Part shown: positions 33,339 through 45,653 of the stretch, in pieces
How the letters are laid out: each line of letters opens with the position of its first letter
How positions within the stretch are numbered: the first letter of the stretch is position 1
NCBI GenBank assembly: GCA_963921425.1
Contig: OY992832.1
Location: 26,873,489-26,937,488 of the forward strand
DNA: 64,000 bases
Direction of reading: 5' to 3'
Origin: Dryas octopetala
Lineage: Eukaryota; Streptophyta; Magnoliopsida; Rosales; Rosaceae
Notes under the pieces: model-generated
What the model saw: the letters and a program-made list of their open reading frames with translations, nothing else
Told to the model about the DNA's origin: nothing
Database searches by the model: none
Made by a program: the position numbers and the translations under genes

Positions 33339-36042
33339 TGTGAGACCCAAAACTTTCCAAATTTATTTTGGAATTTTTCTTTAATTTCTAGAATTTTTCT
33401 AGAAATTTGTTTGGCGAAAAATCGTATTTTTCACCTTAGGCTTTAATTGTTTGACCAACTTTAACTAGAGTTTTGACCCAAGTTAGACCTTTAGAAGGTG
33501 GTACTTTTACTCACGAACCCAACGGAGCAAGTCTCGTATTATTCCGAGTCCGGGAGATTATTTTATGAATTTCCCAAAATTTCATTTTTAAAAGCATTTT
33601 ATCTTAGTTGTGGAGCTTGAAATTTTCGAAATTTTTCTAAAGGGCAAATTGGTAATTTGACCTCATAGTTAATTAGTACTAGTCGATACGAGTCCGTAGT
33701 ATTTTTCGGGGTATTTTTCCGAGTCCCGAGCTATTTTTAATTAATTTTTGAAGTTGAGAAAAATAGGAAAAAGAAAAAATAAAATAGGAAATCACCAGAT
33801 CGCGCCACGTGGCACGATCTGGAGCGTCCAACGATGCATGGCAGCAAGATCTAATGGCTGCATGTGCAGCCAAGTGTCAAAGCCTTCGCCACGTGTCAAT
33901 TTCTCATTGGTCAAAGTTATGACGGTTGACTTGAGTCAACCCGGTCAACTCGGATGAGTCAACCGAGTTGACTCACTCACTCTCCCTATAAATAGCAGCG
34001 CACCCCCAGCTGATTTTCATCCCATTTCAGCCGCACGCTTCCCAAGAGAGAGCTTCTCTCTCCTCTCTCCTCTTTTCTCTCTCTTCTTCAATATTGTTTT
34101 GAGTTTATCTTGAGTTCTGGAGCTCCGATCGACGATCCGATTTCGCCTATGCGATCGTGGCGACGAGCTCTTCAATTCTAGTAGTGTGAAGGCTATGTTT
34201 TGGTGAAGTTTTAAAAAAATCATTTCTGAACTCCATAGGTAATTTCTTGATCCCTGTCGAATTTCTGCTAAAATTTTGTTAAATAAATCTCTTGTTAATT
34301 AGGCTATTTTAATCTTATTATTTAGCAAGTCTAGTAGTACCGAGACTCTGCTCGTGGGAAGTCTTCAACAGGTATACCCTTAACCCAGCTTATTTAATTT
34401 GCTGTTGTTTAAGTGGTGGTTATAGACGAAACACCGTTTAACTGTTGTTATTAAATGAACTTAATAAATATTGAGGCCATATCAGTGGTAACCAAATAAC
34501 GTGATGACTAAGGTCAGTCCATGAGCATACAAGCGTTGGGTACTGAGCCAGAGCTCCCTCAGTTTCCCCATGCACTGACCTGGTCACGTTGTAAGGTTCA
34601 TATCTGATCAACCTCCTCGACAATAAATTAAAATAAACTTAGAAACCACACGGTCTGACATGACTGTCTGCCTCGGGGAGCAGGGTCATGCCGGATCAAG
34701 AATTTAGAGAAGCCTAGCAAGTTACGCTAGTGCCAAACCTCTAAATTTTACCTGGTCTTAACAGACAAGGCTGAGAGTACGTTTAGTACGTTCCTAATAG
34801 CTGTCGTCGGATTCGGATCTCCAGTTTCCCAACAGGTACAAGTGGGACCCAGACACAGGAAAGGGATCAGGCAAGGGACACACTTTGGTAAAGCAGGTAG
34901 GGGGAAAGTACCATATCCCGGTTATTGGATTTCCTGCCTATTTTCGTACTATATGTATATGAAAATGTCTTTCACAGAGAATGTGCATGATTTTTGTATG
35001 GCATATTTGTGTGATTTTCTGTGTGATACCTTGGACGACCTGAGAGTAACGGGCACGTGTTGTGACCTTGGGTTTCGATCCCCTAAACCTCCGGAGGGGT
35101 AAGTACGGACTGGTTAGTCGAATGTCCTTCTGGGGAGGCTAACCAATGTGGTATTACCAGGTAAATGGATACTCTCACCACAGTATCGAGGTGGTGGTTG
35201 AATTTCCGATACTGGCGGTTGGCCTGTATGTGATCGGTCGCAGGTATGTTTCTGAACTATGTCACGTGACAGGAAGGATTTTCACTGAAAAAGATGTATG
35301 AGCATGCAAAGGCTTTACTCACTGATTATTGGCATAATTATCTTTATCATTACTGGCCTTAGTTACAGTATTATTGATATTGATACCCTGTTTTTGGGTG
35401 TGCATTGCTTTTAAACTGTTTTCCTTGAAATCCTATATTTTCGAGTATTGCTTCAAACCTAACCAGGATTTTCCCTCGAGGGGAAGCGATGAACGTATGT
35501 GACGCTTACCCCCTACTGTACTCTTGTGAGTGCAGATAATCCAGTTGTTGGAAACCAAGATTGAGGTCGTGGGTGTGGCACTTGCAGCTTGTCAGTTTCA
35601 GTCTTGCTATCTGGTTTAGATCCTTTCTTTGGATCCGTGGTGGTGTTTCTCTTTCATCCTCGTAGGTGGCATATCCCAATGGCTATCCATGAGTCCAATT
35701 TGTTGCACCACTTTGTTGAAGACTGAATCACTCTGGCGTGGGTTGGACTATCCTGACATATCTGTTTATCTACTGTTTTATTATGTAGCATTAGGGTTAG
35801 TGTATTTGAAACATATAACCCTCACGGGTTGGTACTCTTTACTGTTATTTATAATATGAGGTATTTTCAGTAATTTCTTTCGCTGTATTTTTACTACTCT
35901 GATCCAACCCGGGTTCTTCAATAAAAAGGGCTTAACTCGTTTTAGAGAGCTTGGGAATATAATACTCGGGGTAAGGGGTATTATAGTCTCAGGATCTTTA
36001 AGACGGGTGCCGCTGTGGTGTTCCCAGTTTCGGGGCGTCACA
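33339..36042 (+). repeat. D3 3' LTR (2704 bp)
   Basis: Same length and, as far as compared, the same sequence as the 5' LTR. The palindrome-TATA block recurs with the TATA box at 33987-33994. It ends GGGCGTCACA followed by GTTTT. Confidence 0.95.
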
Positions 36043-37093
36043 GTTTTAACCCAAGTTAGACCTTTAAAAGGTAGTACTTTTACTCACAAACCCAACGGTG
36101 CAAGTCTCGTATTATTTCGAGTTCGGGAGATTATTTTATGAATTTCCTAAATTTTCTTAGTTTGTGGAGCTTGAAATTTTCGAAATTTTTCTAAAGGGCA
36201 AATTGGTAATTTGACCTCATAGTTAATTAGTACTAGTCGATACGAGTCCGTAGTATTTTTCGGGGTATTTTTCTGAGTCCCGAGCTATATTTAATTAATT
36301 TTTGAAGTTGGGGAATACATGAAAAAGAAAAATAAAATAGGAAATCACCAGATCGCGCCACGTGGCACGATCTGGAGCATCCATCGCTGCATGGCAGCAA
36401 GATCTGATGGCTGCATGTGCAGCCAAGTGTTAGTGCACATGCCACGTGTCACTTCCCCATTGGCCCATTTTGTGACGGTTGACTTGAGTCAACCCAGTCA
36501 ACTCGGATGAGTCAACCGAGTTGACTCACTTTCTCTCCCTATAAATAGTGTCGCAACTCAGCTGGTCTTCATCCCATTTCAGCCGCACGCTTCCCAAGAG
36601 AGAGCTTCTCTCTCCTCTCTCCTCCTTTCTCTCTCTTCTTCAATCTTGTTTCGAGTTTATCTTGAGTTCTGGAGCTCCGATCGACGATCCGATTTCGCCT
36701 ACGCGATCGTGGCGACGAGCTCTTCAATTCTAGTAGTGTGAAGGCTATGTTTTGGTGAAGTTTTAAAAAAATCATTTCTGAGCTTCCATAGGTAATTTCT
36801 TGATCCCTGTCGAATTTCTGCTAAAATTTTGTTAAATTAACCTCTTGTTAATTAGGCTATTTTAATCTTATTACTTAGCAAGTCTAGTAGTACCGAGACT
36901 CTGCCCGTGGGAAGTCTTCAACAGGTATACCCTTAACCCAGCTTATTTAATCTGCAGTTATTTAAGTTGTGGTTATAGACGAAACGCCGTTTAACTGTTG
37001 TTATCAAATGAACTTAATAAATATTGAGGCCATATCAGTGGTAACCAAATAACGTGATGACTAAGGTCAGTCCATGAGCATACAGGCGTTGGG
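36043..37093 (+). repeat. D1 5' LTR, middle part
   Basis: It starts with the right copy of the D3 target duplication (GTTTT, 36043-36047) and continues the D1 LTR to TTGGG (37089-37093), the left duplication of A3. It holds the G-box palindrome near 36351, the W-box palindromes at about 36476-36526 and the TATA box at 36540-36547. Confidence 0.9.
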
Positions 37094-39625
37094 TGTTGAG
37101 TGCTCATTTTACACTACTTTATGATACTAACTCCCTAACCCAGAGTGCAAGAACTCGATATTTTGTATGTTGTTAGTTTGTTTTTGTTCTTATAGGATAA
37201 AATGAGCAAAGAAGAGAAAAGGAGCCAAAAGAACCATTTTTAGACGTTTCCTAGTCAAACTAGGAAAACGAGTGAAATCCTGGTCAAACCAGGAAAAGTG
37301 CAGAAATCCTAGTCAAATGAGGATTCCTAGTCACACTAGGAAACATCAAGTCCAGAACCATCATTGCGGAGCCAGAAATGAGAAATCCTGATTGAAACAG
37401 GAAATCCTGGTTGAACTAGGAAACCTAACCCTACTAGGGAAAGGAGTCCTAATGACACTAGGAGACCCCAGGGGCAATATGGTCATTACAGGAACTCGGA
37501 ATGGATAAAGAATCCCTCATTTACAAGAAATCCTAGTTGCACTAGGAAATGTTTGTCAAAGTCAACTCTACAAAGTCAAGGTTCCTGAAGCTTCTAGAAG
37601 GTGGTGGACATCCATGGAAATAAATGGAGGGAAGAAATGAATTCAAATTCAAATGGAGATGAAGGGCAAAATGGGAAGTCAAAGTTAATGGTCAAGGGTC
37701 AACTATGACAAAGTCAACAAGTCAAATGGGCCATGGGCCTATGCAATGCCGAAATCTGAAGGGGCCATGCATGCATGCGCCAGCCCAAGAGGAAGCCCAA
37801 TGCGCCAGCCCAAGACTAGCAGCCATGCGCATGCACTAAACCCTAAGGGGCTGGCGTGTGTCACTTAAGCCCAAAGCCAAAGCCCTTGCCGCAAGCCCAA
37901 TGCTCTCCTAACCCTAGCTGCTGCTGCGCTTTCTTGTTCTTGCCTCCCAAGGAATCCTAGCTGAAAAAAAGAAGTCAAAACCCTGGAAAATAGAGCACCA
38001 ATTTCGACAGCAATTCTGTAATTCTCCAGAATGAATCAGGTAGCATGCCATATATGGTTGGAAAGATACGGATGTTAGCTTCGCAGGGAATTTTACGGAT
38101 TTCGATTTCGAGTTTTCTAGCTCAAGATATGGCCATTTTAGTGGAGGTAGCGCAGCAGTTCCGCGAGCTGAAAAATGAGTTACGCCAAAAAAGAGCCCAA
38201 ATCAGCCCAAAGCCCATGCTTGGCCGAAAATTATAAGCCTTGGTGTGCAAGGAATGCACTTATCCCACATTGAAGAGAAAGAGAAATCTCAGCCCCACTC
38301 TCCTCTATAAATACATCTTTATAACTCAAGAAGGGGGTTCTCTCCTCTTTAATTTTCAGAAACCCTAGCTAGCCTCCCTCTTCCTTGCCGCTCACCCCTC
38401 TTCCTTTCTCTCTCTTCCTTTTATTTTTCTGAAGCAAACCCTAGCAGCCACCATCTCTTTCTTCTGTTCTCTTGTGGCCGAGCACCCCCAGCCCCCTCTG
38501 ATTGTGTTTCTTTTATTGGGTACTGAACCGAAGAAGGAGGAGTCATTGAAGCCGCCGCAGCCACCAATATTAGCCACGCATCACCACCTTGCTGCCAACT
38601 TGCCGAGCATCTTCACCTCTTTGCCGTGGAGCCCAAGGCCGAGCAGCAGCCCATCACGCCATCACCTTGCAGCCGCACCTCCACTCCATCATTCGTGGCT
38701 TGATTTCTTCTTCCCTTTCTTTTATTTTCATTGTTTTAATTATGCGTTATTTATTTGTGATTTTAATTATGTGTAGCTGAATATTGGGCTAGGGCTAGGA
38801 TGAAGCCCTAGCATTGCTGTTCACTTTTCCTATGGATTATTAATATTTTAATTATTTACATGTTGACAAATCTTGGATCTCTGTTTAAACTGAATCTATT
38901 TGTTTCGCATTTTTGACTGATCACCTTAGGTTGCATGCATCTAGATATTTGTTGTGAAACTAAATAAGCTCGAAAGGATGATAGTTTCAATAGGCAACAA
39001 GTGGGTATCCTAAGATAATATTCATGAGAAAAGAGATCATAGATGACATACAGTACATTAATTTGGAGCCATGCGCTATGTGTTTGTCACTCTCACAGAT
39101 CGTAACGACTCTTGCATGGGTAACAGCTGCCTTAGCTTAGAACTAGGGAACATGCAAGTTAACTGGCTAAGGAAGGCCCAAGAAGCTCTTAGTTTATGCA
39201 CAGTAAGGGGAGTAATTGCTAAAAGTGACTAGCCAAACCTTTTAGTAGACGAACTTTGTCAACATGTTTACTTATTGATTGTTAATATCCATAGTAGAGT
39301 GAATGGTATGCTAGTGGTGGAATCTGACCCCTAGTGTTTCTTTATTATTGTTTTATCCAAATTCATTCAGTAGTTATTTTAAAGTTTTGTCATTTATCTG
39401 TTAGTCTTTTCCAGTCTCAAAAGCCAATCAAAACCCCCCATTTGCGTGTGTGAGTTAGAGTTGATTTAATTGAATTTAATTAAGTTAGTGATCATAACAC
39501 TAGTACAATTCCCTGTGGGATCGACCTCGTATTTGTAAGCTTTGCTACTCCGCGATTCGTGCACTTGCGAGTTAACCTAGAGCTCAGAAAAGGTTATTTA
39601 ATTTGCTCTAGGAAAACATACAACA
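37094..39625 (+). repeat. A3: solo LTR of family A (2532 bp)
   Basis: Complete A-type LTR in plus orientation, TGTTGAGTGCTC to CATACAACA, with a perfect TTGGG target duplication (37089-37093, 39626-39630). No primer site or polypurine tract adjoins it, so the internal part was lost by recombination between its LTRs after insertion. TATAAATA lies at 38306-38313. ORFs such as 38474-38776 are low-complexity LTR shadows. Confidence 0.95.
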
Positions 39626-41040
39626 TTGGGTACTGAGCCAGAGCTCCCTCAGTTTCCCCATGCACTGACCTGGTCACGTTGTAGGTTTATATCTGATCAA
39701 CCTCCTCGACAATAAATTAAAATAGATATAGAAACCACACGGTCTGACATGACTGTTTGCCTCGGGGTGCAAGGTCATATCGGATTAAGAATTCAGAGAA
39801 GCCTAACAGTTACGCTAGTGCCAAACCTTTGAATTATACCTGGTCTTAACAGACAAGGTCATCGATTTACGTGACGACCGTTATTAACACCAGTTGTTGT
39901 CAAACTAGGAACTCCAGTTACCTAAAGGAGATCGTTGCGACGTGGCAAATTGTGATTTGTACTCGAAAACAGGAAAAAGCTTTGGACGCTAGGTAGGGGG
40001 ACAACACACTCTGACTAGTGGATTTCCTGCATGTACTATATAATAAATACTGTGTGATAAAGATGCATGTTTTTGATTGGCATATCTGCTTGGTTTTATG
40101 ATGATGAGAATGATGACTGTTATGCATATTCTCGTGAGATTGTTATTGTTTTTGACTTGAGAGTGAAAGGTCCCTTACGGTAGGCCCTGGGTTTCAATCC
40201 CCAAAACCTCATGAGGGGTTGTACGGACGGACTGGTCGATTGTCCTTCTTGGGAGGCCAGTCTAGGCGGTATAACCATGAAATGGCCACTTTCGCTACCC
40301 TGTCCCGGTCAAATGACTGCAGGACTTTCTTATGTTTTTGTGAGAGGGTAGTTAGCCCTAACGGCTGGTCAACAGGTATGATTCCGAACTTGGGCCCGGA
40401 AAACTGTATTTTGAAAATTGTATGAGCATGCTACTCGTTTTACAAAGCTTGACAACTGGTTTGTGTTGTGCATTTGATTTTAAATTATCTCAAACTATTT
40501 TTCAAACCTAGCAGGGAGTTCCCTGAGGGGGAGCAATGAACGTATGTGATGCTCACCCCTACATTGTTATTTTTCTCCCTCTCAGGTGCTGCGCGTGTGG
40601 ACTTTGACGGCCTCGATTAAGGGGGTGGTGGTGCGGTCTCGAGCTTGTCAACTCCTATGTTCCTGTTTAGTCAGTATATTTCCTCGGGCAGGTCCTTGGT
40701 GTCCTTTTACTATCTTTATATACCCTTGGTCATATCTTATATATACACTGAGTCCTTGGGTTGTCTACTTTTGAATTATCGAGTCTATATAAACAGTTTC
40801 TTTGAAGTTACTCTAAACAATAGTAGCTCCGAGGGTTGGTTTAATTATGAATTAGTTATTTCTGAATAAACTTTCCGCTGCAAACTCAAGCACTCTGATC
40901 CAACCCATTTTTACTAAACCAAAAGGCTTAACCTATTTTGTAGATATTTAGGATTATAACACCGGGGGATTGGTTGTTGTAGTCTCAGGTATTCTCAAGA
41001 TAGGTGCCTCTGTTACGTACCTGGGTTTCGGGGCGTGACA
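39626..41040 (+). repeat. D1 5' LTR, last part
   Basis: It resumes D1 after A3 at TTGGGTACTGAG and ends GGGCGTGACA. No genes; short ORFs on both strands recur in every D LTR and are not conserved in reading frame with D3. Confidence 0.9.
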
Positions 41041-41700
41041 GCTAAAATGGTATCAGAGCAGTTTTCCTAAAAATGTTTTTAAAATAGAGTCTTCTGAAAT
41101 TCTTTCTTCTTCCAAGAGTCTTGTTCGAAATTCTTTTGTTTATCATCTTTTTCTTCTATTCTTGAAAGTCATTGTTAAAGTCTGCCCATTTTTTTTTTTA
41201 GTCTGTCAGTTCTGTTGACAAGATGCCGCCCCGACGTCAAAACCGCGCTCAGCCACCAAACCAAATGAACGCACAGCAAAAGGTCAACGGCTAACATTGG
41301 GCGAACGACTGTTGTGAGGAGAAATTATCTCTAGTATCACTTATAGTCGAGATCAATGGAGGTCTCCGTTTTCGCTTTAGTTTACGGGTTTGGTTATCAG
41401 GAGGATCCTCGACATTACGGTATCGTCAGATCAACGGAAGTGTCTTTGGGGACTGATATCAACCGTAGCTTGTTTTTATCTTTTTAAAAATGAGTCTCCA
41501 GTATTTCGACTTGATCAATAGAGGTATTTTTCTCGAGAGTTGTTGTTATGCATGCTTTATCACTCAAGTAAAGTTGGATTATGATTGATTGAGAACGTAA
41601 AGGGGAAAATGTTCTACAGGAACTGGAGTCCACGTACCCACTTTTGGTTCGAGCAACCTTGGTAATCTCGAGGACGAGATTTTTTCTAAGTAGGGGAGGA
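41041..41700 (+). other. D1 internal region: primer site, gag start, polypurine tract only
   Basis: Primer site TGGTATCAGAGC at 41048-41059; gag start MPPRRQNRAQ at 41223, stopped after about 23 codons; roughly 340 bp of AT-rich non-coding sequence; then the end of the pol region, TCGAGGACGAGAT and GTAGGGGAGGA directly before the 3' LTR. Essentially all of gag-pol is missing. D2 has the same internal sequence, so the deletion is older than both insertions. Confidence 0.88.
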
Positions 41701-44304
41701 TGTGAGACCCGGAAATTTCCAAATTTATTTTGGGATATTTCCTTATTTTCTAGAATTTTTTATAGATTTTATTTATCGGAAAATCTAATTTTTCCACCTT
41801 GAGCTTTAATTGTTTGACCAACTTTGACTAGGGTTTTAACCCAAGTTAGACCTTTAAAAGGTAGTACTTTTACTCACAAACCCAACGGTGCAGGTCTCGT
41901 ATTATTCCGAGTCCGTGAGATTATTTTATGAATTTCCTAAATTTTCTTTGTTTGTGGAGCTTGAAATTTTCGAAATTTTTCTAAAGGGCAAATTGGTAAT
42001 TTGACCTCATAGTTAATTAGTACTAGTCGATACGAGTCCGTAGTATTTTTCGGGGTATTTTTCTGAGTCCCGAGCTATTTTTAATTAATTTTTGAAGTTG
42101 GGGAATACATGAAAAAGAAAAATAAAATAGGAAATCACCAGATCGTGCCACGTATCGCGCCACGTGGCACGATCTGGAGCATCCATCGCTGCATGGCAGC
42201 AAGATCTGATGGCTGCATGTGCAGCCAAGTGTTAGTGCACATGCCACGTGTCACTTCCCCATTGGCCCATTTTGTGACGGTTGACTTGAGTCAACCCAGT
42301 CAACTCGGATGAGTCAACCGAGTTGACTCACTTTCTCTCCCTATAAATAGTGTCGCAACTCAGCTGGTCTTCATCCCATTTCAGCCGCACGCTTCCCAAG
42401 AGAGAGCTTCTCTCTCCTCTCTCCTCCTTTCTCTCTCTTCTTCAATCTTGTTTCGAGTTTATCTTGAGTTCTGGAGCTCCGATCGACGATCCGATTTCGC
42501 CTACGCGATCGTGGCGACGAGCTCTTCAATTCTAGTAGTGTGAAGGCTATGTTTTGGTGAAGTTTTAAAAAAATCATTTCTGAGCTTCCATAGGTAATTT
42601 CTTGATCCCTGTCGAATTTCTGCTAAAATTTTGTTAAATTAACCTCTTGTTAATTAGGCTATTTTAATCTTATTACTTAGCAAGTCTAGTAGTACCGAGA
42701 CTCTGCCCGTGGGAAGTCTTCAACAGGTATACCCTCAACCCAGCTTATTTAACCTGCTGTTATTTAAGTTGTGGTTATAGACGGAACGCTGTTTAACTGT
42801 TGTTATCAAATGAACTTAATAAATATTGAGGCCATATCAGTGGTAACCAAATAACGTGATGACTAAGGTCAGTCCATGAGCATACAGGCGTTGGGTACTG
42901 AGCCAGAGCTCCCTCAGTTTCCCCATGCACTGACCTGGTCACGTTGTAGGTTCATATCTGATCAACCTCCTCGACAATAAATTAAAATAGATATAGAAAC
43001 CACACAGTCTGACATGACTGTTTGCCTCGAGGTGCAAGGTCATATCGGATTAAGAATTCAGAGAAGCCTAGCAGTTACGCTAGTGCCAAACCTCTGAATT
43101 ATACCTGGTCTTAACAGACAAGGTCATCAATTTACGTGAAGACCGTTTTTAACACCAGTCGTTGTCAAACTAGGAACTCCAGTTACCTAAAAGAGATCGT
43201 TGCGACATGGCAAATTGTGATTTGTACTCGAAAACAAACAGAAGCTTTGGACGCTAGGTAGGGGGACAACACACTCTGACTAGTGGATTTCCTGCATGTA
43301 CTATATAATAAATACTGTGTGATAAAGATGCATGTTTTTGATTGGCATATCTGCTTGGTTTTATGATGATGAGAATGATGACTGTTATGCATATTCTCGT
43401 GAGATTGTTGTTGTGTTTGACTTGAGAGTGAAAGGTCCCTTACGGTAGACCCTGGGTTTCGATCCCCAAAACCTCATGAGGGGTTGTACGGACGGACTGG
43501 TCGATTGTCCTTCTTGGGAGGCCAGTCTAGGCGGTACAACCATGAAATGGCCACTTTCGCTACCCTGTCCCAGTCAAATGACTGCAGGACTTTGTTATGC
43601 TTTTGTGAGAGGGTAGTTAGCCCTAACGGCTGGTCAACAGGTATGATTCTGAACTTGGGCCCGGAAAACTGTATTTTGAAAATTGTGTGAGCATACTACT
43701 CGTTTTACAAAGCTTGACAACTGGTTTGTGTTGTGCATTTGATTTTGAATTACCTCAAACTATTTTTCAAACCTAGCAGGGAGTTCCCTGAGGGGGAGCA
43801 ATGAACGTATGTGATGCTCACCCCTACATTGTTGTTTTTCTCCCTCTCAGGTGCTGCGCGTGTGGACTTTGACGGCCTCGATTGAGGGGTGGTGGTGCGG
43901 TCTCGAGCTTGTCAACTCCTGTGTTCCTATTTAGTCAGTATATTTCCTTGGGCAGGTCTTTGGTGACCTTTTATTATCTTTATATACCCTTGGTCATATC
44001 ATGTATATACACTGAGTCCTTAGGTTGTCTACTTTTAAATTATCGAGTCTATAAAAACAGTTTCTTTGAAGTTACTCTAAACAATAGTAGCTTCGAGGGT
44101 TGGTTTAATTATAAATTAATTATTTCTGAATAAATTTTCCGCTGCAAACTCAAGCACTCTGATCCAACCCATTTTTACTAAACCAAAAGGCTTAACCTAT
44201 TTTGTGGATATTTGGGATTATAACACCGGGGGATTGGTTGTTGTAGTCTCTGGTATTCTCAAGATAGGTGCCTCTGTTACGTACCTGGGTTTCGGGGCGT
44301 GACA
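41701..44304 (+). repeat. D1 3' LTR (2604 bp)
   Basis: TGTGAGACCCGG to GGGCGTGACA. It has a 12-bp tandem duplication at the G-box palindrome (near 42145-42165) that the 5' LTR lacks. TATAAATA lies at 42342-42349. The first part resembles the D1 5' LTR, but around 42725-42790 it matches the D2 3' LTR better. Confidence 0.9.
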
Positions 44305-45653
44305 TGGTGGCTGCTAGGGTTTGCTTCAGAAAAATAAAAGAAAGAGAGAGAAAGGACAAGGGGTGTGCGGCAAGGAAGAAGGAGGCTAGCTAGGGTTTCT
44401 GAAAATTAAAGAGGAGAGAACCCCCTTCTTGAGTTATAAAGATGTATTTATAGAGGAGAGTGGGGCTGAGATTTCTCTTTCTCTTCAATGTGGGATAAGT
44501 GCATTCCTTGCACACCAAGGCTTATAATTTTCGGCCAAGCATGGGCTTTGGGCTGATTTGGGATCTTTTTGGGCGTAACTCCTTTTTCAGCTCGCGGAAC
44601 TGCTGCGCTACCTCCACTAAAATGGCCATATCTTCAGCTAGAAAACTCGGAATCGAAATCCGTAAAATTCCCTGCGAAGCTAACATCCGTATCTTTCCAA
44701 CCATATATGGCATGCTACCTGATTCATTCTGGAGAATTACAGAATTGCTGTCGAAATTGGTGCTCTATTTTCCAGGGTTTTGACTTCTTTTTTTCAGCTA
44801 GGATTCCTTGGGAGGCAAGAACAAGAAAGCGCAGCAGCAGCTAGGGTTAGGAGAGAATTGGGCTTGTGGCAAGGGCTTTGGCTTTGGGCTTAAGTGACAC
44901 ACGCCAGCCCCCTAGGGTTTAGTGCATGCGCATGGCTGCTAGTCTTGGGCTGGCGCATTGGGCTTCCTCTTGGGCTGGCGCATGCATGCATGCATGCATG
45001 GCCCCTTCAGATTTCGGCATTGCATAGGCCCATGGCCCATTTGACTTGTTGACTTTGTCATAGTTGACCCTTGACCATTAACTTTGACTTCCCATTTTGC
45101 CCTTCATCTCCATTTGAATTTGAATTCATTTCTTCCCTCCATTTATTTCCATGGATGTCCACCACCTTCTAGAAGCTTCAGGAACCTTGACTTTGTAGAG
45201 TTGACTTTGACAAACATTTCCTAGTGCAACTAGGATTTCTTGTAAATGAGGGATTCTTTATCCATTCCGAGTTCCCGTAATGACCATATTGCCCCTGGGG
45301 TCTCCTAGTGTCATTAGGACTCCTTTCCCTAGTAGGGTTAGGTTTCCTAGTTCAACCAGGATTTCTCATTTCTGGCTCCGCAATGATGGTTCTGGACTTG
45401 ATGTTTCCTAGTGTGACTAGGAATCCTCATTTGACTAGGATTTCTGCACTTTTCCTGGTTTGACCAGGATTTCACTCGTTTTCCTAGTTTGACTAGGAAA
45501 CGTCTAAAAATGGTTCTTTTGGTTCCTTTTCTCTTCTTTGCTCATTTTATCCTATAAGAACAAAAACAAACTAACAACATACAAAATATCGAGTTTTTGC
45601 ACTCTGGGTTAGGGAGTTAGTATCATAAAGTAGTGTAAAATGAACACTCAACA
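44305..45653 (-). repeat. A5: proximal part of an A-type LTR
   Basis: Minus-strand A-type LTR sequence ending (plus strand) at ACTCAACA. Its first 115 bp repeat 25699-25813 with two mismatches. It differs from the A2 right LTR at roughly 28 of about 1000 bp, far more than the A2 left part does, so it probably belongs to another copy. On its right it abuts the D2 LTR at CCAAA. No genes. Confidence 0.8.

Larger units (their letters stand above)
25951..36042 (+). mobile_element. D3: complete Tekay-like chromovirus with identical LTRs
   Basis: Two LTRs of exactly 2704 bp (25951-28654 and 33339-36042), with the same TG...CA ends, are separated by 4.7 kb with primer site, gag, protease, RT, RNase H, integrase, chromodomain and polypurine tract. 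The target duplication GTTTT is perfect (25946-25950 and 36043-36047). I saw no difference between the LTRs in the stretches compared, and every ORF pair in them has the same translation at the constant offset of 7388. It is the youngest insertion in the window, yet pol has an in-frame stop and a frame change. Confidence 0.95.
25814..44304 (+). mobile_element. D1: internally deleted Tekay-like chromovirus carrying D3 and A3
   Basis: The 5' LTR is in three pieces: 25814-25950, 36048-37093 and 39631-41040 (2593 bp in all). The internal region is 41041-41700 and the 3' LTR 41701-44304 (2604 bp). Piece lengths and sequence add up to one element. It has primer site, polypurine tract and both LTRs but no gag-pol, so it is a large non-autonomous derivative. 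LTR divergence is roughly 2% by eye. The flanks AGAGC and TGGTG do not match; instead a 115-bp direct repeat flanks it. Confidence 0.85.

Noticed and set aside
43440..43490. GGGTTTCGATCCCC in D LTRs resembles a tRNA T-arm
   Set aside because: No acceptor stem, D-arm or anticodon arm fits around it in any of the D copies, so it is probably chance.
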